Positions 48,550 through 58,975 are shown, counted from the stretch's first letter. The stretch is DNA of 64,000 bases from Sequoia sempervirens (GCA_007258455.2 VDFB02000003.1:43217986-43281985), one strand, 5' to 3'. Numbers and translations: made by a program. The notes: generated from the sequence alone by a model not told the origin.

Positions 48550-51240
48550 GTCATGGAATTCTATGAGATCACATTTCTTTGAGGCATTTTTTCAAACAAT
48601 TCTTCCTTGTCTATGCTACCACATTTTTCATACATGTCTACCAAAGCTTTTATCAAATAGTCCACTGGCTTGTTGCTATGGCTAAAAGACTAAAGCAAGT
48701 GCTTTCAAACAAGCTATGGATGCTTGGAAAAGTTCTATCAAAGCATAATAGTAAGCAATAAAATAGACAAGGCAATGAACTTTTTAAAAAAATGCCTCAA
48801 ATAAATGAGGTCTCATGGTGATGGAATGGCATGACAATCAAAAGCAATTTTGATTCTCATGGCATTCCATCACCATGAGACCTCATTTCTTTGAGGCATT
48901 TTTTCAAAAAATTGACTGCCTTGTTGATTATCATGACATTCCATCACCATGAGACCTCATTTCATTGAGGCATTTTTTCAAACAGTTCACTGCCTTGTCT
49001 ATGCTACCACATTTTTCATACATGTCTATCAAAGCATTCTATCAAACATTTAATTGTTTTGCTGCTATGGCTAAAAGCCTAAAACAAGTGCTTTCGAATA
49101 AGATATGGATTCCTGGAAAGAATCTAACAAAGCATAATAGTAAGCAATAACATAGACAAGGCAATGAACTGTTTGAAAAAAATTGCTTAAAGAAATGTGG
49201 TCTCATGGTGATGGAATGCCATGACAAGAAAATTGCTATAGATTGTCATGGCATTCCATCACCATGAGACCACATTTTTTTGAGGCATTGTTTCAAATAG
49301 TTCACTTCCTTGTATATTCTACCACATTTTTCATATGTCTACCAAAGCATTTTATCAAATAGTTCATTGCCTTGCTGCTATGGCTAAAAGCCTAAAACAG
49401 GTGCTTTCAAACAAGCTATATGGATGCTTGGAAAATGGTGCAGGAGCAACTTGGAAACAAAGGACTAGTTAATGGTTATTTGATGCAACCAAGGATGGAA
49501 AACCACTAATTTTCACAATACAAGGGATTCCTAAACACCTTTCTTTTTACAAACTCAATTTGGACTTATTTTCCAATCTTTCACCTAGACAAGCTTGTAG
49601 GTCAACTACTCCAATTTTCTCAACTTAACTCTCAAATCTCTTTAACAACTCCTGTAAATAATCACCATTCTTGACACCCATTTTAGTCCCCTTCAACATA
49701 CTTCCAACTCAAATAGGACTCCTTTGGAACAACTTTTACAAATCATGCAAACTACGCTACTCAACCTAGCCGAATAGGCCAAATTTCCAAAGCAACCACC
49801 CTTGGAACACTTCACACACCCTAAGACTTGTTGGGGTAGAACTCAATAGATGAAAAAACCTCAAATTTTCCCATTTATCCTCTAGAACTCGCCCTCTAAG
49901 ACCCTATTCCACAAAACCCTCAAATTGTTCAAATTTGGCAAGGGTTTATTGAAAAACCTACTTGTAGACTTCCCTAGACTTTACCACCAACTCCAACACC
50001 CTTGAATAACCCTAAACAAGCTTAAAATAACAAGAAAATTTATTTCCCTCAAACAATTCCCACTTTTACCCTCTCTAACCTCACTTTTTCATGCAAAAAC
50101 ACACCAAATGCCATCTAGGGCATCACCAAAAATCATAATGTTGACCTCCCATGCACAAGAAACAAACAATGAAAACATGTTTATCTATCCTAACTAAGCC
50201 TATCCACCAAGTTACAACATCATTCAGTGGGTGGAAGGCTTAAAACTCCATTTTAAATGCACTCAAACCCTTGGAACATGGCTCACAGACCGACCTCCAG
50301 TAAAATGCCTCTTAAATGCACAAAAATGAATGAAATTACTTGAAACCAAGTTTGTGAAGAAGTTAACTCTATTGCCCACCAGTTTCCATTAAAAAGAAAT
50401 CACAACCACACTGTACGAAACTGTACAGTACCAAGAAACTTCAAGAATTCTGGAAAAACATAAAAATTTGCATGGAAATAACAAGATTTTATTGATTCTC
50501 TTTCAAACTTGGTTTCTCGAACCTCAAACTCGAACATAAGAGGCCTTTTTAAACATGACAGTTTGAAATTGTGTTAGTTTGAGTTGTTGTGACCTTTTCC
50601 AACCTTTCCCTTGCATCAGAAAATATCTATCAAATCATAATAATAAGCAATAGCATAGACAAGGAAGTGAACTATTTGAAAAAATGCCTCAAACAAATGT
50701 TGTCTCAATGTGCATGTCATGGCATTCCATCACCATGAGACCACATTTATTTGGGGCATTTTTTCAAACAGTTCACTACCTTGTCTATGCTACCACATTT
50801 TTCATACATTTCTACCAAAGCATTTTATCAAACAATTCACTGCCTTGCTACTATGGCTAAAAGTTTAAAATAGGTGCTTTCAAACAAGCTATGGATGCTT
50901 GGAAAAATTATATCAAAGCATAATAGTAAGCAATAGCATAGACAAGGCAATGAACTGTTTGAAAAAATGCCTCAAAGAAATGAGGTCTCATGGTGATGGA
51001 ATGCCATGACAATCAAAAGCAATTTTGATTCTCATGGCATTCCATCACCATGAGACCTCATTTCTTTGATGCATTTTTTTCAAAAGTTTGTCTATGCTAC
51101 CACATTTTTCATACATGTCTGCCAAAGCGTTTTATCAAATAGTTCACTACCTTGTTGCTATGGCTAAAAGCCTAAAACAAGTGATTTTGAACAAGCTATG
51201 GATGCTTGGAAAAAATTAATCAAGGCACAATAGTAAGCAA
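48550..51240. mobile_element. Array of six palindromic MITE-like units
   Basis: Each unit is about 285-295 bp. It starts GTCATGGCATTCCATCACC and ends with the reverse complement (GGTGATGGAATGCCATGAC). The inverted arms are about 75 bp, extending through TTTGAGGCATTTTTTCAAAC to the CTTGTCTATGCT region. Units: 48550-48835, 48854-48925 (left arm only), 48930-49225, 49245-50715 (split by a solo LTR), 50716-51010, 51029-51240 (right end lost). The spacer AATCAAAAGCAATTTTGATT is identical at 48836 and 51011, so part of the array arose by duplication rather than independent insertion. No protein is encoded. Confidence 0.8.
49436..50618 (-). repeat. Solo LTR copy B with 5-bp target-site duplication
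   Basis: 1183 bp, starting TGATGCAAGGG and ending GCTCCTGCACCA on the minus strand, flanked by GAAAA at 49431-49435 and 50619-50623. Removing it rejoins a MITE-like unit exactly (GGATGCTTGGAAAA to TATCTATCAAA). Inside are AATCAATAAAAT, the imperfect palindrome ACTGTACAGTTTCGTACAGT and ACTTGGTGGATAGGC. No internal coding sequence remains. It belongs to the same family as copies A and C. Confidence 0.85.
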
Positions 51241-51315
51241 CAAGCTATGGTCTCATGGATTTCCTTCGCACGAAAATCAGCGTTGGAGTTTGGTTGGAGG
51301 CTGAAAACTACTTGT

Positions 51316-52915
51316 AAGGGCATAAATAAATCTTGTTCTACAACTCATATGACCAAACCAACTATTCCAACACGTTTGCATGGGTACGTTTACGTTAGGT
51401 ATGGTCCCCTTTCACACCCAAATAGGCCGAAGTAGTCTGAGTTACGTTCAACCGACAAAATCCCTTAAGAGTCCAAAGTGCAAAAGGGCAACAATCTTTG
51501 ACAGACTGTTACTTAGAAATCGTGATGCCTAAATTTTTTTTGTTTGAGGCTACGAGATCGTGTTGGGCCCCTCTACAATAACCTCTCTCGGTTTTTGCTA
51601 TCTCAGAGGAATTTTCCTGTGGTGACGAGTTTTCAGTTGAGGGAAAAGTTGTCAAATGCAAGCAGTGTAAAGTTGCAAAGTGGTGCAAATTTCATTCTGC
51701 AACTCGTACGACCAAGACTATTCCAACATGTCCAGATGGGTAATTTTACGCTAAGGATGGTCCTCTTTTGCACCCAAATACGCCGAATCACTCCGAGATA
51801 CATTGGATCGACGATTTCCCTTAAGAGTCCAAAGTGCTAAAAGACAACAATCTTTGAAGGGCTATTTCTTGGAAACCATGATGTTTATAGACTCTATTTC
51901 TGAAGCTACAAGATCATGTTGGGCCCCTCTACAATAACCTCTCTCATTTTTTGCTATCTTGGAGGTGTTTTCCCGTGGTGACGAGTTTTTAGATGAGGGA
52001 AAAGTTGTCAAATGTAAGCAGTGTAAAGTTGCAAAGTGCTGCAACTTTCATTCTACAACTCGTACGACCAAACGGGTTGTTCCAACACGTCTGAATGGCT
52101 ATGTTTACGCTAGGGATGGTCCTATTTTGCACCCAAATACACCGAATCACTTCGAGCTACATTGGACTAGCGATTTCCCTTAAGAGTCCAAAGTGCTAAA
52201 ATGAAACAATCTTTGAAGGACTATTTATTGAAAACCATGATGCTTATAGACTCTATGTTTGAGGTTATGGGATCGTGTTGGGACCGTCTATAATAACCTC
52301 TCTCAATTTTTTCTATCTCTGAGGTGTTTTCCTGTGGTGACAAGTTTTTAGTTGAGGGAAAATTTGTCAAATGCAAGCAGTGTAAAGTTGCAAAGTGGTG
52401 CAACTTTCATTTTCCAACTTGTACGACCAAACAGATTGTTCCAACACATCCAGATGGGTATTATTGTGCTAGGGATGGTCCTCTTTTGTACCCAAATATG
52501 CCGAATCACTCTGAGCTACATTGGACCGCGATTTCCCTTAAGAGTCCAAAGTGCTAAAGACAACAATCTTTGAAGGGCTATTTTTCAGAAACCGTGATGC
52601 TTACAGACTCTCTGTCTAAGGCTATGGGATCATGTTGGGACCATCTACAATAACCTCTCTTAGTTTTCGCTATCTCGGAGGCATTTTCCCATGGTGACGA
52701 GTTTTCAGTTGAGGGAAAAGTTGTCAGATGCAAGCATTGTAAAGTTGCAAAGTGGTGCAACTTTCATTTTGCAACTCATACAACCAAACGAACTGCTCCA
52801 ACACATTCAGATGAGTACATTTACGCTAGGGATGGTCCTCTTTTGCACCCAAATATGTCAAATCACTTTGAGCTACATTGGACCAATGATTTCCCTTAAG
52901 AGTCGAACATACTAA
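51316..52915 (+). repeat. 357-bp tandem repeat, about 4.5 units
   Basis: TTGGGCCCCTCTACAATAAC (or variant) occurs at 51563, 51919, 52278 and 52635, a spacing of 356-359 bp, after a partial unit from about 51316. Each unit holds GAGGGAAAAGTTGTCAAATG, CAAGTGTAAAGTTGCAAAGTG-like text, CAACTCGTACGACCAAAC, TTTTGCACCCAAATA and TTTCCCTTAAGAGTC. The period equals 119 codons. In one frame each unit gives K-V-V-K-C-K-Q-C-K-V-A-K-x-C-N-F-H, but a stop (CCCTTAAGAG) closes the frame in each unit. Confidence 0.9.
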
Positions 52916-52959
52916 AAGGCCATACCATCTATTATGTGGTTTGTAGCTCAATGGAATAG

Positions 52960-53532
52960 CCATGGTAGATGTTATTAGGACTATATAAGGTTACTATGTG
53001 GGTTTAAAGAGCTAGAAAGGTCTGTAGTTGAGTTGACGAGTTGCCATGCATGGCAAAAATGAGTGAAATTAGGTGAAAAATGGTGGTTACAACATGCTAA
53101 TGTCAATGAAACATGGGGGAAACAAGATTTAAGGTTGGATCAAGCTTGTGTAGGTCCTAATAGACGTATTTGATGAGTTTATAGGGTGTGGCAAGGTTGG
53201 AAACATTGATTTCCTTAAAAACCTCATGAAAGTTGCTAAAACTAAGGGTTTGTTGAAATAGAGCTTTAGAAAGCGTATCTCACCCAAAAAATTGTGGTTT
53301 TGGTAGTTTGGTAGGTTTCTTAATGTTGGCCCATCAAAATTTCAAGTTTGGGAAGTGTTTAAATATGAGTCTCTTTGTAAAATGGGCATATTTTGGGGTG
53401 TTGGACAACAAAAGAGTGCACCACCCATGTTTTAGTGAAGTTGCACCCAAGTTTGGGTTTGAGGATCAAATTGGAGTTTGAATAATCTCTAATTGTAATT
53501 GTGTTGTTTAAAGCCACCTAGCTCTTGCATCA
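52960..53532 (+). repeat. LTR copy C, 5' truncated
   Basis: Follows copy A (13100-13700) through GGATCAAGCTTGTGTAGG, AATAGACGTATTTGATG-like text and CTCTTTGTAAAATGGGC, and ends TCTTGCATCA at 53532. The next bases are GAAAA. Its expected first half is replaced by the 357-bp tandem array, so either the array grew inside this LTR or the LTR was truncated against it. Confidence 0.5.
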
Positions 53533-53644
53533 GAAAACTCTTACCCAATCAACTTGAACATCATGCACACCCAAATACCTTGTCTCCACTTTGCTAGATC
53601 AAAGACTCAATTACATTGGAAATGACCTTCACATGACCTTTTTA

Positions 53645-53967
53645 TATTTTTTTTTTGGAAAAAGTGGCAAGCCACTGTAATTTATTATATATAAATAGGA
53701 CATATTACAAAACTTGGTTCAAACAAGCATACCGACAGGAAAGAACAAGGAAGAAAACCTTCGATTGTAGCTCGATTAAGTACAAAAAACTCTTACAAAA
53801 TTGTCTCAATAACAGTAACAAAGCATACACCTGTATGACTATTTCAACCTATGAGTTTCCAAAATATAGACCCCTTTACATTTTAAACATACCCTTTATA
53901 CAATGCCAGAAATTTGACCCATATTTCAAAAAACATCACTGGATATAGATTATGCCCATACATAGTT
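53645..53967 (-). mobile_element. Short 5'-truncated LINE copy (3' end only)
   Basis: A T-run at 53647-53656 (poly-A tail on the minus strand) and about 310 bases of 3' sequence. It is flanked by ATGACCTTTTTA at 53633-53644 and 53968-53979, a 12-bp target-site duplication. No coding region. Its tail sequence differs from the LINEs at 4008 and 33363, so it is a third family. Confidence 0.75.
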
Positions 53968-54129
53968 ATGACCTTTTTACATTGTTTCACATTTGAAAAT
54001 TCAAATTTTACAAAATTTTCCTATTGGAGGCATTCAGGGCACAGTCTTCCACAAGAGTAGCATGTTGATGTTCTGGAGTGACAAGTACCTGTACAAACCA
54101 TCAAGGTTGTTTTTAAACTACATACAATA

Positions 54130-55180
54130 GAAAATATGCTTAGAATAAAAGACACTTAGAATAACAAATCTATTTTATTGTAATTTGTCTCATACATCTC
54201 TAAAAGGATCAGAGCTGGCTATTTTTGCAGCAGTTCCATGATCAATCATGCTAGGAATATTGTAAAATTTGTCAAATGAGAAATCTATATTGTCACAATA
54301 GAAAAGATGCTTAGACTAACAAATCTATATTAATCTAAACAACTTGAATGATGATGAATTGGTAATGCAAACTATAAAAGATGCTTAGAATAACCAATCT
54401 ATATTATTCTAAATGACCTAATTGATGATGAGATGGTAATGCAAACTATAAAAGACACTTAGAATAACCAATCTATATTATTGTAATAAGTCACATACCT
54501 CTCCGAAAGGATCAGAGTTGGATATTGTTGCAACAAGTCCATGATTAATCGTGCCAAAAATATCACAAAAATTGTCAAATGATAAATCTATATTGTCACA
54601 ATAGAAAAGATGCTTAGACTAACAAATCTATATTAATCTAAACAACCTGAATGATGATGAATTGGTAATGCAAACTATAAAAGATGCTTAGAATAACCAA
54701 TCTATATTATTCTAAATGACCTAATTGATGATGAGATGGTAATGCAAACTATAAAAGACACTTAGAATAACCAATCTATATTATTGTAATCTATCGCATA
54801 CCTCTCTAAAAGGATTAGATTTGGCTATTGTTGCAACAAGTCCATGATCAATCGTGTCAAAAATATCATAAAAGTTGTCAAATGATAAATCTATATTGTC
54901 ACACTAGAAAAGATGCTTAGACTAACAAATCTATATTAATCTAAACAACCTGGATGATGATGAATTGGTAATGCAAACTATAAAAGATGCTTAGAATAAC
55001 CAATCTATATTATTCTAAATGACCTAATTGATGATGAGATGGTAATGCAAACTATAAAAGCGCTTAGAATAACCAATCTATATTATTGTAATCTATCGCA
55101 TACCTCTTCAAAAGGATCGAGCTGGCTATTGTTGTAGCAGGTCCATGATCAATCATGCCAGGAATATCGCAAAAGTGCAT
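54130..55180 (-). repeat. 303-bp tandem repeat containing one exon per unit
   Basis: Marker AGGATC(A/T)GAG-like text lies at 54205, 54508, 54811 and 55113: spacing 303, 303 and 302 bp. Each full unit has a 114-bp open stretch on the minus strand, from CTAAG/CATCTTTTC to GAGAG/GTATG(C/T), encoding 38 residues with N-I-D-x-S-F-D and D-H-G-x-x-A-x-I, ending D-P-F-x-E. The remaining 189 bp contain two further 74-bp sub-repeats starting AAAAGATGCTTAGAATAACC. The middle units have kept the splice-site bases; the unit at 54811 has one TAG inside the exon. Confidence 0.9.
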
Positions 55181-57879
55181 ACAAAATATCACTATTAAAG
55201 ACACCTACATTGCAATAGTATACAAAATATCAGTATTAAATAAAAAATACTAATGAACTTAAGCATAATGAACATAAGCATTGTACCTTCCATTCTTGAA
55301 TATGCTATTCAAGTGTTCCTAAAGGGTCATCTCTTTGCTTAAGAGTATCCAATATTGCTTCATGATCAACATTACTAAGTGTCCATAGTTTTTTTGTCTT
55401 TGGTTTGGCATGATGCTTCAACAACTTAATATTTGTTGCTATAACAAGGTGTGAATACATGAGAATGGTTTTGTGTTTCTCGTAGTCTTCAAATGCAGGT
55501 ATGCCATTCTTTCTAATCATGTATGTTTGCAACCAAGTTCCTGCAACCACAACTAAACTTGTAGGATACACAAACCCATCATCATCTTCCATCGGTTGTG
55601 TTAGCTTATGCTTTACCTGCACACATCGAGCCAACCAATAGTTTGATCTCTCTTCATTCCCTGTAGTGCAACAACTACAAAAACATGTCCTGACTGTAGT
55701 AGATCTGAAAGATGGTCGTAATCAACTGAACTTTCCATTGTGTCATTTGTCATGGATATTGTTTGAGATAAAGGAGTTAGATACTGTGGAACCCATGTAT
55801 CCACCCAGTCAGTTGGCTCGCATTGATCCCACTCGCACTGAATACAACAATGACAAAAACAAGCCAACTCTTATGTCCAAATGGTCCATGTGCTTTCATC
55901 TGAGCTTCAAAATGAATGCATCTTTGAAGAATCTTTGATTGTATGACAATCCAATATGCCTCCCAATGTACCCTCCTCAACCAACCAAAATAATTTGTGC
56001 ACTATTGAATCAAGTGTTCCTCCCTGTGACAATGTTGAACTACACCAATCAACAATAGAACATGCATCACTGAATTTTTCTCCTAAAATATTCAATTGCT
56101 CCTTAACTAGAGCTCTCTTTACACATGCACTTGCTCCATCATGCTCCCCTTTCCCATGTCGAGCTTCAAAAAAACTCCAAATATGACTTGCACCCCTCTC
56201 TACATTCATTCTACTCAACCAATAAAACATACGAGCATTCTTGAATTGACCTGTGTAGTTATTTGACCAAATGAGATGTCGGCCCAGTGTTATATCATGC
56301 TCCTGCAAGAACTCAAAAAAAATCTCAAAACAACATTGGACATACTCAGACAAGTGAGATCTATCATCACTCATATAAAAATGATACTCTCTGATTATCT
56401 TTTGATCCTCTTCTGTACTATCGGGTGCATGTCTAAATGTTATGTGGACAAAAATAGCAATTTGAATGGAATTGTAATACTGAGATTATACCTCGTTTTG
56501 TAGTTGCAATGTGTAGTTTTTTGAAAAATCAACCACTAATATTATAGTGCCAATTGGAAAAGAGTCCTCACACATCCTAAATTGTTGATCCAACCACTGA
56601 GACCTATGGCTATGCCTTGCATACTTGTAGAAAATATTTTCCTTAAAATCTAAAATAAAATCAGCAACACTGCATTCTTTTGTAACCAACTCACATCTAG
56701 AACCTTCACCTCCACTCTGCAAAGTATATTTGACTATCTCATATCTCTTTTTCTCAACAAGCTTCTTTCAAAATTCATGTTTGGAACCCTCATGAAAACA
56801 TTGAACAAACTTTGACAAGCCACCACATTGTGAGCACTTCACATTTAAACAACCATTTCAATAGAAAAAGAAACCATCATCGCTAGAACATAAAAATAGA
56901 TCTAGCAAGTCCCTTGACGATTTCAGAAGATGTATTGCACCACACTCCTGCAAGATTTCATTAGTATGCAAAGTAGAATAGATATAGCATAATAGTTCAT
57001 GGTACATTGAAAAATCCACATGGTATTTGCAACAACAAGTATTACAAATTTTAAGAGGCACATAATAAAATGGCTTCAAACCTTCAAAAGTCCTTTGTGA
57101 GATTTCCATATTTGGATGTTTCAATAAAATTTTTGAACAAAATTGTTTGGCTTGATTCCAAGAAATGTTTAGGATGTGGTGTACAGTCTCGATTGCCAAT
57201 TCTTAACCTTAAAACATCCTTTGCATTGGGTGATACTCTAGAGTTATCATGCCAAAATTGCTAAAGTACCTACTTTACATTATCAGTTAGCTTCTTATCA
57301 ACACGTGGAAGCCTCCTGGCAAAAGCCCATGTATCATTTTGAAGAGGATCATCTATTCTTTCTCTTCTTGCAAGTTCTCTATCCAAAGTTTTACGATTTA
57401 TGTCAAAATCAATAAAAGTTTGTCTCATAAAGCAAGCCTTTTTCAATTGATGGCTTACTAGGCCAGTTGTAATGACTCTTTGAGCAACTCTCTTATCTTT
57501 TTCCTTGTTATTTTTTCCAATAGACTTGAGAGCATTAAAAATATTTTTGACAATAATAGATTTTTTTTTGGTTTTCTTGTTCACATGAATCTTCAATTTG
57601 GCTAGCAAAGGTCTCATCTTTTGCATCTTTAGCAATTGTACAAAAATTTGGCATTGCTCGGTCAATGTCTTATTGCTAAAATATTGGTTGAAAATTCTTG
57701 TAGCCCACAACCGAATGATTCACGTTGACCTCTTGCCTTCAAAATTGTTTATAATGTTCTCATCAGTTTCAAGTAACCATTTAGGGGTTCTTGAAGGTCT
57801 TGAATTTGGAATATGTCTTTCTTCCACATAAGGTTCTTCATTTCTCATGTAATTTGATGAAACATAATTTACACTTGGT

Positions 57880-58095
57880 TCAATATTATGTTCAACATCT
57901 TCAATTCCAACATTTTCACCTTGAACATTTTCAATATCAATTTCAATATCATTTTCAACATCTTCAATTCCAACATTTTCACCTTGAACATTTTCATTAT
58001 CAATTTCAATAATTTCATTCCCAATTTGAATATCATGTTCAACATCTTCAATTCCAACATTTTCACCTTGAACATATTCAATTTCCTCTTCACTT
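57880..58095 (-). repeat. In-frame acidic minisatellite in exon 1
   Basis: The phrase V-Q-G-E-N-V-G-I-E-D-V-E occurs three times, at about 58080-58040, 57995-57957 and 57930-57894. Spacing is 81 and 63 bp, both multiples of three. It makes an Asp/Glu/Asn/Ile-rich spacer after the basic N-terminus. The open frames seen on the opposite strand here are mirror images of it. Confidence 0.85.
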
Positions 58096-58510
58096 GAAAG
58101 ACCATAGAGCTTAGGTTCACCAATATTTAACATACCTTGTCTTCTCTTCCTATGACCTTCTCTATCTCTTTGTCTATATGCTTCAATTTGTTCTTTTGTA
58201 AGCTTTCTCTTACATTTTTGCTTCCGACCACTGTGACTCCCCATTATACCTTATAAAAGATGCTAAAAAATGATTGCTTATGAAAAATTTGAGTAGAAGA
58301 TGCTCCAAAAAGTTGATCTTTGTCTCTTTCTATATGAAATCGTGTGTTTGTCACCTACAAAGCCTACAAACAAAATGTAGGGTCCGTTGGGATGCCCAAA
58401 ATGGACCACATGGGGTTTTTCTATGGCCCACAAATTCGATATCGGATAAAATATGATATCTTATTTGAATTTTTTTTAAAAATGTTTTGTAACGGTGGGA
58501 TTTTAGTGCT

Positions 58511-58532
58511 ACAAATTGGATATCCAATTTGT
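58511..58532. other. 22-bp perfect palindrome upstream of the transposase-like gene
   Basis: ACAAATTGGATATCCAAT followed by TTGT reads the same on both strands. It lies 267 bases upstream of the start codon at 58244, between the gene and a GA-rich tract. It could be a protein-binding site or part of an element end. Confidence 0.6.
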
Positions 58533-58564
58533 GCACACATAGACCTAAGAGTAATTAGGAGGTG

Positions 58565-58659
58565 GAGGGTGGGCAAGAGAGAGAAAGAGAGTAGAGGGTA
58601 GAGGGAAATGGAGAGACAAAGAAGGGGAGAGAGGGAAAGGGAGAGATACATAGAGGAGG

Positions 58660-58701
<42 letters not shown>

Positions 58702-58739
58702 GAGACAGACAAAGAGACAAAGAGACAGAGAGGGGGAGA
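58565..58739 (+). repeat. GA-rich microsatellite running into the gap
   Basis: GAGAGA runs, with the longest pure stretch near 58670-58696, bounded by the second assembly gap. The Arg/Glu-rich and Ser/Leu-rich open frames across it are not genes. Assembly most likely failed because of this tract. Confidence 0.95.
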
Positions 58740-58839
58740 NNNNNNNNNNNNNNNNNNNNNNNNNNNNNNNNNNNNNNNNNNNNNNNNNNNNNNNNNNNNN
58801 NNNNNNNNNNNNNNNNNNNNNNNNNNNNNNNNNNNNNNN
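58740..58839. other. Assembly gap (100 Ns)
   Basis: Exactly 100 Ns; true size unknown. Confidence 0.99.
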
Positions 58840-58975
58840 ATTTCAGGTGGTGGAGCTAGGGGCTATGAGGTGGAGTGGGTGGAGGTGGAGGTGAAGGTGT
58901 TGGAGATGGATGGCGTGGAGGTGGATTGTGAATATTATTGAATAGATCCATGTGATCTTTAAGATATGAGTGAAC
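58840..58975 (-). CDS. Possible proline-rich exon
   Basis: On the minus strand a good acceptor (TAATGCAG/GTTCAC at 58976) opens a frame V-H-S-Y-L-K-D-H-M-D-L-F-N-N-I-H-N followed by proline-rich sequence (P-P-P-R-H-P-S-P-T-P-S) and a stop near the gap. It may be an exon of a separate unit whose first exon could end at the donor CTACAG/GTACCC near 62361. Nothing else proves the link. Confidence 0.3.

Larger units (their letters stand above)
54008..58244 (-). pseudogene. Transposase-like gene with duplicated small 3' exons, decayed
   Basis: Proposed model (minus strand): exon 1, 58244-55287 (2958 bp, 986 codons' length); exon 2, 55204-55104; exons 3-5, 54915-54802, 54612-54499 and 54309-54196; exon 6, 54088-54008, ending at TAA. 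All exons but exon 2 (one base lost) are whole codons with GT...AG borders. Exon 1 opens M-G-S-H-S-G-R-K-Q-K-C-K-R-K, then an acidic repeat region (58090-57880), a basic helical part (57710-57270), C-C-C-K-Y-H (about 57020), zinc-ribbon-like C-S-Q-C-G-G (about 56830) and three acidic blocks. These are V-V-D-F-S-K-N-Y (about 56530), W-S-N-N-Y-T-G-Q-F-K-N (56273-56240) and F-F-E-A-R-H-G-K-G-E-H-D-G (56170-56132). The D...W-S-[DN]...E-x-x-H-G-K-G-x-x-D-G order is known from uncharacterised eukaryotic transposon-like proteins; I infer an RNase H-fold DDE-type enzyme. The usual W-S-D is W-S-N here. About nine stops and two frameshifts make it a pseudogene. Confidence 0.65.

Noticed and set aside
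54130..55180. Regular repeats reminiscent of a CRISPR array
   Set aside because: Units are 303 bp, diverge along their whole length, contain splice-bounded open stretches and lie in plant-type transposon DNA; there are no short identical repeats with unique spacers.
57791..58097. Plus-strand frames rich in Asn/Phe/Ile and His/Phe/Gln
   Set aside because: They are antisense shadows of the in-frame acidic minisatellite of the minus-strand gene.
58421..58859. Arg/Glu-rich and Ser/Leu-rich frames beside the second gap
   Set aside because: They are translations of a GA microsatellite and run through Ns.
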